DNA of 64,000 nt from Gemmatirosa kalamazoonensis (lineage in GTDB: Bacteria > Gemmatimonadota > Gemmatimonadetes > Gemmatimonadales > Gemmatimonadaceae): NCBI RefSeq assembly GCF_000522985.1, contig NZ_CP007128.1, positions 2,650,220 to 2,714,219 of the forward strand, read 5' to 3'. Positions within the stretch are counted from its first letter, which is position 1, and every line of letters starts with the position of its first letter. A program made the position numbers and the translations under genes. Below the pieces are notes generated by a model, which saw only the letters and a list, made by a program, of their open reading frames with translations, was not told the DNA's origin and made no database searches. Positions 34,749-43,562 of this stretch are shown piece by piece.

Positions 34749-35635
34749 TCCGCCCTCCCGAGCGCCGCGGGCGGCGTCGCGCGCCCGACGACGCCGGCCA
34801 GCGCGACGATCGTGAGCACGTACGGGATCATCTCCACGAACTGCGACGGGATGAGCTGCGCGCCCTGCAGCTGGATCTGGAACGTCTCCGCCGCCGCGAA
34901 CAGCAGGCAGGCCGCGGCCACGCGCTTCGGGTCCCAACGGCCGAAGATCACCGCGGCGAGCGCGATGAACCCGCGCCCCGCCGTCATCCCGTCGGTGAAC
35001 TGGTGCTGGTCGAGCGCGAGGTACGCGCCGCCGAGCCCCGCCAGCATCCCCGACAGCGCGACGCCGAGCACCTTCACGCGCGGCACCGACACGCCCAACG
35101 ACGTCGCCGCCTCCGGCTTCTCGCCCACGGCGCGCGCCCGCAGCCCGAACGGCGTGCGGTAGAGCACCCACGCCACCGCCGGGATCGTGACGAGCCCGAT
35201 CCACACGAGCGGGTTCGCGAGCGAGTCGAGCAGCGACCCGAGCGCCGCGCTCCCCGTGTGCTCGCGCCCGAAGCCCGGCACGCGCGGCGAGTTCGACGAG
35301 CTGTCGAACGCGAAGCGCAGGAAGAAGCGCGTCACGCCGGTGGCGAGCAGGTTGAGCGCGACGCCCACCACGACCTGGTCGGCGCGGAAGCGCACCGCGG
35401 CGAGCGCGTAGAGCAGCGACAGCGCGAGCCCGCCGAGCAGCCCGCACGCGAGCCCTACCCACGGCGACCCCGCGAAGTAGCTCCCCACCGCCGCGGTGAA
35501 CGCGCCGGTGAGCATGAACCCCTCGAGCGTGAGCGCGATGACGCCCACGCGCTCGCTCATCACGCCCCCCGCCGCCGCGAGCAGGTACGGGATCACGATG
35601 CGCAGCGTCTGCGCGAGGAAGACGAGCACGATCAT
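34745..35635 (-). CDS. ABC transporter permease, BMP/nucleoside type (second)
   Basis: The protein has 296 residues and 8-9 membrane helices. The family pattern V-G-V-I-A-L-T-L-E-G-F-M-L near the start and G-L-R-A-R-A-V-G-E-K-P-E-A-A, a cytoplasmic ATPase-contact loop, match YufQ/NupQ-type permeases. It pairs with the other permease (35632) to form the channel of a nucleoside/purine importer. It overlaps both neighbours by 4 bp, showing tight coupling. Confidence 0.88.
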   Translation of the reverse strand: MIVLVFLAQTLRIVIPYLLAAAGGVMSERVGVIALTLEGFMLTGAFTAAVGSYFAGSPWVGLACGLLGGLALSLLYALAAVRFRADQVVVGVALNLLATGVTRFFLRFAFDSSSNSPRVPGFGREHTGSAALGSLLDSLANPLVWIGLVTIPAVAWVLYRTPFGLRARAVGEKPEAATSLGVSVPRVKVLGVALSGMLAGLGGAYLALDQHQFTDGMTAGRGFIALAAVIFGRWDPKRVAAACLLFAAAETFQIQLQGAQLIPSQFVEMIPYVLTIVALAGVVGRATPPAALGRAE

Positions 35636-36717
35636 GCCGCTTCTCCCGTCGCCGAGCGTCGCCGAGCCGACGCGCGCAGCAGCCGCTGCACCTCGGGCAC
35701 CGACGTCGCCATCGCGAGGATCACGACGGCCTGCAGCACCTCCACCATCTGCTTCGGCACGAGCGCGTTCACCGCGAGGCCGCCCTGCGACAGCGTGGCG
35801 AACAGCAGCGCGGCGAGCACCACGCCTAACGGATGGTTGCGGCCGACGAGCGCCACCGCGATGCCGAGGAAGCCGGAGCCGGTGGCGAATCCCTCCTCGT
35901 AGTAGTGCTTGTACCCGAGCACGTAGTTCAGTCCCCCGAGCCCGGCGAGCGCCCCCGAGAGCGCCATGGCGCGGATCCACACGCGGCCCACGCGCACGCC
36001 GCCGTACTCCGCGGCGTCCGGCTGCAGCCCCACCGCGCGCAGCTCGTAGCCGCCCCGCGTGCGGAACAGCAGCCACCACAGCGCCGCCGCCGCGGCCAGG
36101 GCGACGAGCAGCACCGTGTTCGCCGCCGATCCGGCGAACGCCGGGATCATCGCCGAGAGCCGCGGCATCGCGCCGACCGTGGTCTCCGGCGTGTGCAGCG
36201 TCTCCGGCACGTGCAGGTGCGACGCGACGACGTAGTTGAGCGCCGCGAGCACGACGAAGTTCATCATGATCGTGACGATCACCTCGCTCGCGCCGAACCG
36301 CGCGCGCAGCCATCCCGGGATCGCGCCCACCACGCCGCCGGCGAGCGCCGCCGCGACGAGGCACAGCGGCACGGCGAGGATCCCCGGCGTGCCGTTAGGC
36401 AGGCCGAGCGCGACGAGCGCCGCGGCGAAGCCGCCGGTCGCGAGCTGGCTCTCCGCGCCGACGTTGAACAGCCCCGCGCGTGCGGCGGCCGCGAACGCGA
36501 GCCCGGTGAACGTCAGCGTCGTCGCCTTGTACAGCACCTGCCCGAAGCCGTACGCGTTCCCCCACGTGCCCTCGAGCAGCAGCCGGTACACGGCGCCCGG
36601 CGACTGGCCGAACGTGAGGATCAGCAGGTCGCCGACGAGCACCGCGATCGCCAGCGCCATGAGCGCCGGCAGCAGCGCTTCTTGCAGCGGCGCGCGCATC
36701 CGCGAGCCCGCGCTCAC
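35632..36717 (-). CDS. ABC transporter permease, BMP/nucleoside type (first)
   Basis: The protein has 361 residues with about 9 helices. G-L-F-N-V-G-A-E-S-Q and G-Y-E-L-R-A-V-G-L-Q-P-D-A-A-E-Y are the hallmark periplasmic-side and ATPase-contact segments of YufP/NupP-type permeases. It follows the ATPase gene with a 4-bp overlap and precedes the second permease with another. It forms the import pore for the substrate captured by the BMP protein. Confidence 0.88.
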   Translation of the reverse strand: MSAGSRMRAPLQEALLPALMALAIAVLVGDLLILTFGQSPGAVYRLLLEGTWGNAYGFGQVLYKATTLTFTGLAFAAAARAGLFNVGAESQLATGGFAAALVALGLPNGTPGILAVPLCLVAAALAGGVVGAIPGWLRARFGASEVIVTIMMNFVVLAALNYVVASHLHVPETLHTPETTVGAMPRLSAMIPAFAGSAANTVLLVALAAAAALWWLLFRTRGGYELRAVGLQPDAAEYGGVRVGRVWIRAMALSGALAGLGGLNYVLGYKHYYEEGFATGSGFLGIAVALVGRNHPLGVVLAALLFATLSQGGLAVNALVPKQMVEVLQAVVILAMATSVPEVQRLLRASARRRSATGEAA

Positions 36718-38357
36718 GCGACCCGCTCCGACGCGGCGCCCGTCATGTACGGGCCGAGGATCTCCGCGCTCGCCTCGCCGCGCGGCAGCACGGTCGCGAA
36801 GCGGCCGCGGTACATCACCGCGATGCGGTCGGAGAGCGCCAGGATCTCCGCGAGATCGGCCGACACGAGCACGATCGCCTTGCCCTCGTCGCGCGCTCGG
36901 CGGAGCTGCGCGTGGATGAACTCGATCGCGCCGACGTCGACGCCGCGCGTCGGCTGCGCGGCGAGCAGCACGCGGTAGTCGCGCCCGGTCATCTCGCGCG
37001 CGACGACGATCTTCTGCTGGTTGCCGCCGGAGAGCGCGCGCGCGGGCAGCGCCGCGTCCGCGGGCCGGATGTCGAACGCCGCGATCTGACGTCGCGCGTT
37101 GTCGTCGATGCGGGGCGCGTCGAGCGACGCGCCGCGCGTGAAGCGGTGCTGGAGGCCGAGGATCAGGTTGTCGCCCACCGTGTAGTCGAGCACCAGCCCG
37201 CGGCGGTGCCGGTCTTCCGGCACGTGCGACAGCCCCGTGTCGGCGCGCTCGCGCACCCCGAGCGCGCCGACGTCCTGCCCGCCGAGCGCGACGCGCCCGC
37301 TCGCCGGCTGCGCGAGGCCGGCGATCGCCTCGATGAGCTCCGTCTGCCCGTTCCCCTCCACGCCGGCGATGCCGAAGATCTCGCCCGGCGATACGTCGAA
37401 CGAGACGCCGTCGACCTCGTTAGGCCGCCGCGCGCTCGGGACCACCAGATCGCGCACGACGAGCGCTGCCGGGCCGCTGCCCGAGCGGGGAGCGTGGAGC
37501 GTGGAGCGTGGAGCGCTCTCCATCGCGCTCGCGCCTAACAGGGCGGAAGCGTCGTCCGCTCCGCGCTCCACGCTCTCCGCTCCACGCTCGCTCGGCGCCG
37601 CGAGATGGTCGAGCGCGAGATTGACGTCGCGTCCCACCATCGCCTTCGCGATGTCGCGCGGCGTCGTGTCCTTCGTGCGGATGCGCTCCACCGTGCGACC
37701 GGCGCGCATCACCGTGATCGTGTCCGAGATCTCCACCACCTCGTCGAGCTTGTGCGTGATGAGCACCACCGTGCCGCCGCCGGCGGTGAGGCCGCGGAGC
37801 ACACGCCACAGCTCGCGCACCTCCGGCGGCGACAGCACGGCCGTCGGCTCGTCGAGGATCAGGATCTTCGCGCCGCGATAGAGCACCTTCAGGATCTCCA
37901 CCCGCTGCGCCTCGCCGACGCTGAGCTCCGACACGGGGCGCTCCGCGGGAACCGTGAGGCCGGTGCGCTCGCTCAGCGCGCAGACCTCGGCCACGGCGCG
38001 CTTGCGGTCGAGCGCCCATCCCTTCGTCAGCTCGCGGCCGAGCACCACGTTCTCCGCCACGGTGAGCGGCGGCACGAGCATGAAGTGCTGGTGCACCATG
38101 CCGACGCCCGCCGCGATCGCCTCCGCCGTCGACCACCCCGTCACGTCGCGCAGCGCGCCGTCGACCGCGACCTCGATCGTGCCCGCGTCGGGGGCGAACA
38201 TGCCCGCGAGCATGCGCATGAGCGTCGACTTGCCGGCGCCGTTCTCGCCGACGAGCGCGTGGATCTCGCCGGCCTCCACCTCGAGCGACGCGTCGCCGTT
38301 GGCCTGCACGGGCCCGAACGCCTTCGCGACGCCGGACACCCTGATCGAAAGTGCCAT
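36714..38357 (-). CDS. ABC transporter ATP-binding protein, double ATPase
   Basis: The protein has 547 residues with two ABC domains. Domain 1 has G-E-N-G-A-G-K-S-T, the signature L-S-V-G-E-A-Q-R and I-L-D-E-P-T. Domain 2 (after ~295) has a shortened P-loop region G-V-E-G-N-G-Q-T-E and the signature L-S-G-G-N-Q-Q-K, with A-A-Q-P-T-R-G-V-D in place of Walker B. This asymmetry is normal for the sugar/nucleoside import family, where one site is degenerate. The linker (~254-296) carries an unusual in-frame insert encoded by an inverted repeat. It overlaps the BMP gene by 1 bp. Confidence 0.9.
   Translation of the reverse strand: MALSIRVSGVAKAFGPVQANGDASLEVEAGEIHALVGENGAGKSTLMRMLAGMFAPDAGTIEVAVDGALRDVTGWSTAEAIAAGVGMVHQHFMLVPPLTVAENVVLGRELTKGWALDRKRAVAEVCALSERTGLTVPAERPVSELSVGEAQRVEILKVLYRGAKILILDEPTAVLSPPEVRELWRVLRGLTAGGGTVVLITHKLDEVVEISDTITVMRAGRTVERIRTKDTTPRDIAKAMVGRDVNLALDHLAAPSERGAESVERGADDASALLGASAMESAPRSTLHAPRSGSGPAALVVRDLVVPSARRPNEVDGVSFDVSPGEIFGIAGVEGNGQTELIEAIAGLAQPASGRVALGGQDVGALGVRERADTGLSHVPEDRHRRGLVLDYTVGDNLILGLQHRFTRGASLDAPRIDDNARRQIAAFDIRPADAALPARALSGGNQQKIVVAREMTGRDYRVLLAAQPTRGVDVGAIEFIHAQLRRARDEGKAIVLVSADLAEILALSDRIAVMYRGRFATVLPRGEASAEILGPYMTGAASERVA
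37488..37597. repeat. inverted-repeat insert inside the ABC ATPase linker
   Basis: The left arm is built of repeated GGAGCGT units (37491-37534) and the right arm of repeated CGCTCCA units (37557-37593). The arms pair imperfectly over ~35 bp. The insert keeps the frame and encodes a low-complexity A/S/R/E stretch between the two ATPase domains. It resembles the palindromic hairpins seen between other genes in this chromosome, but here it lies within a gene. Confidence 0.6.
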
Positions 38358-39394
38358 CAGCGTTCGGTGGGGACCTTGATGTAGCCGGCCACGATGGAGT
38401 CGCGAATGGTGCCGAGGCGCGCGCGCACCGCGTCGGGGATGAGCGCGCGGTTGTTCGCGTCGTAGATGTAGCCGACGCCGTTCTCCTTCAGCCCGAGCTG
38501 CAGGATCCCGCCGCGGAACGTGCCGTTCTTCACGGCGGCGATCGCGTCGTACACGGCGGCGTCGACGCCCTTCACCATCGACGTGAGGATGAACCCCGGC
38601 GCCTCCGAGTACTGATCGGCGTCCACGCCGATGGCGAGCTTGCCCGTCGCGCGCGCCGCCTCGAACACGCCGAGCCCCGTGGACCCCGACGCGTGGAAGA
38701 TGACGTTCGCGCCCGACTGGTACTGGCTCAGCGCCAGCTCCTTGCCGCGCCCGGGGTTGCGGAACGCCTCCGGGGTCACGCCGGCGTACTGCGCGATCAC
38801 CTGGCAGTCGGGGCAGACGTGCAGCACGCCGGCCCGGTAACCCGCCTCGAACTTGTGGATGAGCGGGATGTCCATGCCGCCGACGAAGCCCACCTTCTTC
38901 GACTTCCCGACGAGCGCCGCGAGCGCGCCGACGAGGTAGGACCCCTGCTCCTCGCGGAACTTCAGCGCCTCGAGGTTCGGGGGCGGGAGGACGGGGTTCC
39001 CCGCCGAGTCGGTGGCGACCGCGTAGTCGACCCCGGCGAAGCGGACGTTCGGGTACTCCTTCGCGAGCTGGGTCAGGTCGTCGGTGAAGATGAACCCGAC
39101 CCCGATCACGAGGTCCATCCCTTCCGCGGCGAGCAGCCGGAGCCCGGCCTCGCGGTCCGAGCCCTCGCCCGGCTCGATGAACCGGATGCGCGCGCCGAGG
39201 TCCTTCGCGGCCCGCTCCGCCCCGATGTACGCGCCGTCGTTGAACGACTTGTCGCCGCGCCCACCGACGTCGAACACGATGCCGACGTCGAGCCCTTCCG
39301 AGCCGGGAGGCTCGGCCGCCCCGGTCGGGTGCGCGAAGAGCAGCGCGACGTGCACGAGCAGCAGCGCGCCGATGACGAGCAGAAGCTTACGCAT
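38357..39394 (-). CDS. BMP-family substrate-binding lipoprotein-like protein
   Basis: The protein has 345 residues. The N-terminal hydrophobic signal ends near A-H-P-T-G-A; no lipobox Cys is seen. The mature part shows F-D-V-G-G-R-G-D-K-S-F-N-D, the BmpA/Med family signature, then G-V-G-F and V-G-F-V-G-G-M-D-I. It is the periplasmic receptor for nucleosides or purines, handing substrate to the permeases. It is the first gene of the operon bmp - ATPase - permease - permease - MFS. The start is ATG 39394; the open frame further upstream has no support. Confidence 0.85.
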   Translation of the reverse strand: MRKLLLVIGALLLVHVALLFAHPTGAAEPPGSEGLDVGIVFDVGGRGDKSFNDGAYIGAERAAKDLGARIRFIEPGEGSDREAGLRLLAAEGMDLVIGVGFIFTDDLTQLAKEYPNVRFAGVDYAVATDSAGNPVLPPPNLEALKFREEQGSYLVGALAALVGKSKKVGFVGGMDIPLIHKFEAGYRAGVLHVCPDCQVIAQYAGVTPEAFRNPGRGKELALSQYQSGANVIFHASGSTGLGVFEAARATGKLAIGVDADQYSEAPGFILTSMVKGVDAAVYDAIAAVKNGTFRGGILQLGLKENGVGYIYDANNRALIPDAVRARLGTIRDSIVAGYIKVPTER

Positions 39395-39544
39395 GGAGGT
39401 GCCGAAGAATAGTGCCGGCGCTCGGGCGAGGGGACCGGCCCGAACCGACCCTTGCGCGCCAATATGACGATCTCGACATTGGGCCACGGTTCAGCTCGCA
39501 AGAGCCGAGCTGGACCGTGCAGTCGAAGTAGCAGCGGAAACGTT

Positions 39545-39630
39545 CCGATCGAAAGGGCACCCCGGTCGTGAGGCCGGCTCGCAATGCCTGGGGTCTCGCC
39601 GGGGGCGAGACGGCCCGGCTGCCGAATCGG
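39545..39630 (+). promoter_or_regulatory. GEMM (cyclic-dinucleotide) riboswitch-like RNA
   Basis: Closing stem P1 pairs CCGAT (39545-39549) with ATCGG (39626-39630). Inside are AAAGGGCA-CC, a hairpin closed by CCGG with a GTGA (GNRA) tetraloop, then CGCAATGCC and GGGTCT. A second hairpin follows (GTCTCGCC with GGCGAGAC), and then GGCTGCCGA. This order matches the GEMM-I layout, whose consensus blocks are GGGCA, a GNRA hairpin, CGCAAAGCC and GGTTGCCGA. A 7-bp hairpin CCCGGGC/GCCCGGG (39646-39665) follows before the ribosome site and could be the switch arm. It lies 57 bp before a surface-protein gene, a typical GEMM target. Confidence 0.6.
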
Positions 39631-39686
39631 GTCGCACGACGGATCCCCGGGCCGCCGCGCCCGGGCCACCCCTTTCGGAGAACCTC

Positions 39687-41678
39687 ATGCCCTTCCGCCC
39701 CCGCCGGTCGGCGTTCGCGCCGCTGGCGTCGTTCCTCGTCGCCGCAGCTGCCGTCCTCGCGGTCGCCTGCGACAGCGGTCGCTCCATCGAGCCCGCGGCC
39801 ACCGCTCTCGGCCCGACCGCCAAGCCGAGCGCCACGTACATCCTGCCGGTCGGCTGCAACGCCATCACGACGAACTGCGGCGTCGTGACGTCCAATACCG
39901 GACCGGAGAGCGAGATCCTCAAGGTCTGCAAGATGTACCCGGCCGGCGTGAGCGGGCCCGCCGTGACCATGCACGTCGTCATCAAGCCGGGCAACGCGCT
40001 GCGGTTCGGCAGCCTTTCCGACTTCCTCGTCGAGGTCCAGCCGAACAGCTGCGTCAAGGTCTGGCAGAACGGGGAAGACATCGGCCCGAACCCAGACCTC
40101 GCGTCCGTGACCGAGGTCGTGCCGAATGGCTACGCCGCCTCCTTCAGCTACGTCACCGTGAAGCGGAATGGGCTGCGGGGTGACCCGGCGAGCCACGACT
40201 CGACGATCGCCGCCCCGATCACCGGCACCGGCAACTCGGTGACCGGGCTCGTGATCGGTGGCCCGTACCGCCCCGGGGCGGTCGTCGTCTTCACGAACAC
40301 GCCGCTCGTCGCGGCGCTCGGCGACTTCGTCTGGAACGACGCGAACGCGAACGGGATCCAGGATGCGGGCGAGGCCGGGATCGCCGGCGTGACGGTGACC
40401 GCCGTCGGGCCGAGCGGCACGCTCACCACGACCACCGACGCCGTCGGCCACTACGCGTTCACCGGGCTGACCCCGGGGAGCTACACCGTCAGCGTCACCG
40501 CGCCGGGTGGCTACGCCGCGTCGCCGACGGGGCAGGGGAGCGACCCGTCGACGGACAGCAACGTGAGCGGCGCCTCCGTCACGCTCGCCGCGGGCGCGAC
40601 GGACAACACGATCGACTTCGGCTTCTACCAGCCCGGCGCGATCGGCGACTTCGTGTGGAACGACCTGAACGCGAACGGCGTCCAGGACGCCGGCGAGCCG
40701 GGGATCCCGGGCGTCACGCTGACGTTGAAGCGTGGCAGCACCACGCTCGGCACGACGACGACGGACGCGAGCGGCAAGTACGCGTTCTCGAGCCTCGCCC
40801 CGGGCACGTACAGCGTCGTTCCCTCGGCGCCGGCCGGCTACAACGTCTCCGCGACCGATCAGGGCGCGAACGACGCCGTGGACAGCGACGCGAGCGGCGT
40901 GTCGGTGGTCGTGGTGAGCGGCACGACGAACAACGACCAGGACTTCGGCTACTACCAGCTCGGCTCCGTCGGCGACTTCGTCTGGAACGATCTGAACAAG
41001 AACGGCGTGCAGGACATGGGTGAGCCGGGGATCCCGGGCGTCACGGTGACGCTCGCGAAGGGCGCCGTCACGCAGACGACGACGACCGACGCGAACGGCA
41101 AGTACCTGTTCGCGAACCTCGCCGCCGGCACGTACACGGTGACGGTGAGCGGCACGCCGATCGGCTACGTCGCGTCGCCGACCGACGCGGGCTCGAACGA
41201 CGCGCTGGACAGCGACGGCAGCGGCGTGTCGGTCGCCGTCGCCGGGACGCAGAACCTCACGATCGACTTCGGCTTGTACGAGAAGACCGGCGGCGCGGCG
41301 TGCACGTACACGCAGGGCTACTGGAAGACCCACGAGGACAAGTGGCCCGCGCCGTACTCGCCGACCGCGCCGTGGATGACGCCGCAGAAGCAGGTCACCG
41401 GCCTGACGTGGGACGGCCTGTTCGACATCGCGCCGAAGGGCGGCAACTCGTACGTCCAGCTCGCGCACCAGTGGATGGCCGCGAAGCTGAACCGCGCGAA
41501 CGGCGCCCCGGTGAGCCCGTCGGTGCTCTCGACGCTGAACGCCGCCGAGGCGTGGCTGCTCGCGAACACGCCGACGAACGGCGCACTGCCGTCGATCAAG
41601 AACGCGCAGGCCGACGCGTGGATGGACGCGCTGGACACGTTCAACAACGGCCAGGCGGGCACGCCGCACTGCGACTGA
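39687..41678 (+). CDS. secreted SdrD B-like repeat lipoprotein
   Basis: The protein has 663 residues. The signal peptide ends in L-A-V-A-C, a lipobox, so it is probably lipid-anchored. After a ~190-residue N-domain come three SdrD_B/Cna_B-like repeats, each starting G-D-F-V-W-N-D-x-N-x-N-G-x-Q-D and with Y-x-F-x-x-L-x-P-G-x-Y. The C-terminal ~130 residues begin C-T-Y-T-Q-G-Y-W-K-T-H, a domain common in secreted proteins of diverse bacteria. The role is probably structural or adhesive at the cell surface. The GEMM-like RNA upstream suggests control by a cyclic dinucleotide. Confidence 0.8.
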   Translation: MPFRPRRSAFAPLASFLVAAAAVLAVACDSGRSIEPAATALGPTAKPSATYILPVGCNAITTNCGVVTSNTGPESEILKVCKMYPAGVSGPAVTMHVVIKPGNALRFGSLSDFLVEVQPNSCVKVWQNGEDIGPNPDLASVTEVVPNGYAASFSYVTVKRNGLRGDPASHDSTIAAPITGTGNSVTGLVIGGPYRPGAVVVFTNTPLVAALGDFVWNDANANGIQDAGEAGIAGVTVTAVGPSGTLTTTTDAVGHYAFTGLTPGSYTVSVTAPGGYAASPTGQGSDPSTDSNVSGASVTLAAGATDNTIDFGFYQPGAIGDFVWNDLNANGVQDAGEPGIPGVTLTLKRGSTTLGTTTTDASGKYAFSSLAPGTYSVVPSAPAGYNVSATDQGANDAVDSDASGVSVVVVSGTTNNDQDFGYYQLGSVGDFVWNDLNKNGVQDMGEPGIPGVTVTLAKGAVTQTTTTDANGKYLFANLAAGTYTVTVSGTPIGYVASPTDAGSNDALDSDGSGVSVAVAGTQNLTIDFGLYEKTGGAACTYTQGYWKTHEDKWPAPYSPTAPWMTPQKQVTGLTWDGLFDIAPKGGNSYVQLAHQWMAAKLNRANGAPVSPSVLSTLNAAEAWLLANTPTNGALPSIKNAQADAWMDALDTFNNGQAGTPHCD

Positions 41679-41683
41679 CGTAA

Positions 41684-41764
41684 AGGGCGAGAGGGCAGAG
41701 AGGGCAGGAGGGCAGGAGAGCTGATGACTCTCCTGCCCTCGTGCCCTCTCTGCCCTCTCGCCCT
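41684..41764. terminator. long bidirectional terminator hairpin
   Basis: Two 37-base arms (41684-41720 and 41728-41764) pair with one mismatch around a 7-base loop CTGATGA. The arms are built of G-G-G-C-A-G-A-type units. The hairpin sits exactly between the convergent SdrD-type and TPR genes, 5 bp after one stop and 9 bp from the other. Confidence 0.75.
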
Positions 41765-41773
41765 CTCAGTTCG

Positions 41774-43363
41774 TCAGCTCAGCGGCGCGTAGCGGAAGCC
41801 GGCGATGCCGGGCTTCGTGCTCTCGAAGCGCACCGGCTTGCGGTCGCCCGGCGCGACCGGACCGACCGTCTGCGTCTGCGAGTCGATCACGTTCCCGCTC
41901 TTGTCGAGGAAGTCGAACTTGATCGTGTACGTCTTCGGCGCGGCCGCGGCGGGGGCGGCCGGCTTCGGCGCGGCGGCGCCGGCGCGCGCGGCACCCGGAC
42001 GGGCCGGCGTGGACGACGCGGGAGCGGGTGCGTTCGCCTGCACGCCCTCCACCACCATGCCGACGACCGCGCGGTTGTCGCCGCGCGTGAACTCGGTGAA
42101 GGTGACCTTCACCGGCATCGCCTCCGACATCTGGTAGTACTTGAACGCCGAGTCGTTCAGCGCCTTCTTCGCCGCCGTGCCGGCCGCCGCGGCGTTCGCC
42201 ATGCCGTTGTAGGCGAGCGAGATGAACGCGTAGTTGTCGGGATTGCTCGGGTCGACCTGCACGAGGCGCTGCGCGATCGGCAGGATCTTCTCGTACTGCT
42301 TCATCGACAGCAGCGTCGCGCTCAGGTTGTTCAGCGCGTCGCGCTCGTACGGGTTCTGCTCGAGCGCCGCCTGGAACAGCCGCGCCGCGTCCGCCGGCTT
42401 GCCGATCTGCGACGCCGTCACGCCGGCCTGCGTGAGCGCGAGGTCGGTGTACTTCGCCGAGTTCGCGAGCTGGTCGGCGTAGCTCGCGGCGACGGCCGCG
42501 GTATCACCCGAGATGAGCAGCATGCGGGCGAGCGTCGGCTGCGCGCGGAGCGCGTCGGGGCTCGACGGCGCGGAGGCGATGAACGCCTGCAGCGCCGACG
42601 CGGCGTCCTTCGCCGCCTGCTTCTGCGCCGCGCCGGTCGCCGACTCCACGGCCTGCGCCTTCGTCACGGCGATGTTGTACATCGCGCTGTTGCGTATGTC
42701 GCGGTACGTGGTGTCGGTGCCCGCCGTCTCGACGACCTTCTGCCAGTAGCGCGTCGCGGCGGCGTCGTCGTTCTTGTTCTGCGCGACGGCGGAGAGGACG
42801 TGGTACGCGTACGGGCTCCCCTGGTACATGAGGAGCGAGCGGTTCGCGTAGTACTCCGCGGAGTCGGCCTTGCCGCCGTTCAGCGCCGCGATCGCGGCGT
42901 TGATCTGGTTCAGCCATGCTTGGTTCTGGCGCATCTGGGCGACCTGCTGCGCGCATCCCGGCGCCGCCTCGGCGAGCCGCTTCAGCGCCGAGTCGGCCGC
43001 CGCGAGCACGTCGATCGTCGCCGACGGATCGGTGGCGTAGCCGAGCGACGAACGCGGCACGGTGCCGCCCATCCCCGGCTCCGCGGCCCACGCGATGAGC
43101 GCCTGCGCGAGCATGTAGTTGCGCCCCGCCGGATTGTCCTGCGACTTCTCGGCGCTGAGCTGCTTGATCACGTCCGTCAGGATGCGGCCACGCGCCTCAG
43201 GCGTGGTCGCGCCCTGCAGGCGGACGAGGCTCAGCGTCGCGTTCTTCACGGACCCCGGCTTGTTCTGATCGATGTTGCAGGCGCCAGCCGCCACCTGGGC
43301 GTAGGCCGGGGCGGCGAGCGTCGACAGCAGGCCCAGCATGGGCACGGCGCGACGGAACTTCAT
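41774..43363 (-). CDS. secreted TPR-repeat protein
   Basis: The protein has 529 residues from the ATG at 43363; GGAG seven bases upstream fixes this start over the ATG four codons earlier. The signal peptide ends A-Y-A-Q. The body is helical, with TPR-like repeats between ~120 and 390 (N-P-Y-E-R-D-A-L-N-N-L-S-A and V-D-P-S-N-P-D-N-Y-A-F-I-S-L-A-Y). A Pro/Ala-rich linker and a beta-type C-terminal domain with K-F-D-F-L-D-K-S-G-N-V-I follow. Probably periplasmic protein-binding. No enzymatic motif is seen. Confidence 0.7.
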   Translation of the reverse strand: MKFRRAVPMLGLLSTLAAPAYAQVAAGACNIDQNKPGSVKNATLSLVRLQGATTPEARGRILTDVIKQLSAEKSQDNPAGRNYMLAQALIAWAAEPGMGGTVPRSSLGYATDPSATIDVLAAADSALKRLAEAAPGCAQQVAQMRQNQAWLNQINAAIAALNGGKADSAEYYANRSLLMYQGSPYAYHVLSAVAQNKNDDAAATRYWQKVVETAGTDTTYRDIRNSAMYNIAVTKAQAVESATGAAQKQAAKDAASALQAFIASAPSSPDALRAQPTLARMLLISGDTAAVAASYADQLANSAKYTDLALTQAGVTASQIGKPADAARLFQAALEQNPYERDALNNLSATLLSMKQYEKILPIAQRLVQVDPSNPDNYAFISLAYNGMANAAAAGTAAKKALNDSAFKYYQMSEAMPVKVTFTEFTRGDNRAVVGMVVEGVQANAPAPASSTPARPGAARAGAAAPKPAAPAAAAPKTYTIKFDFLDKSGNVIDSQTQTVGPVAPGDRKPVRFESTKPGIAGFRYAPLS

Positions 43364-43562
43364 GCGGATCTCCAAGGCACGGGACGCGTCGTGCGCCGAC
43401 GAGCTCGAGGCCCGCAGCGCGGTAATCGGGACAAGACAGGAATATACTAGAGTTTTGTGGCCGGGTTCCTAGGGGCGGACGCCTCGCGCGCACGGCGGCG
43501 TGGGGCACGTGACCGAGGTCACCGCTGGGCCTGGCCCACATCCCGCATCACCGGGCGCCCAC

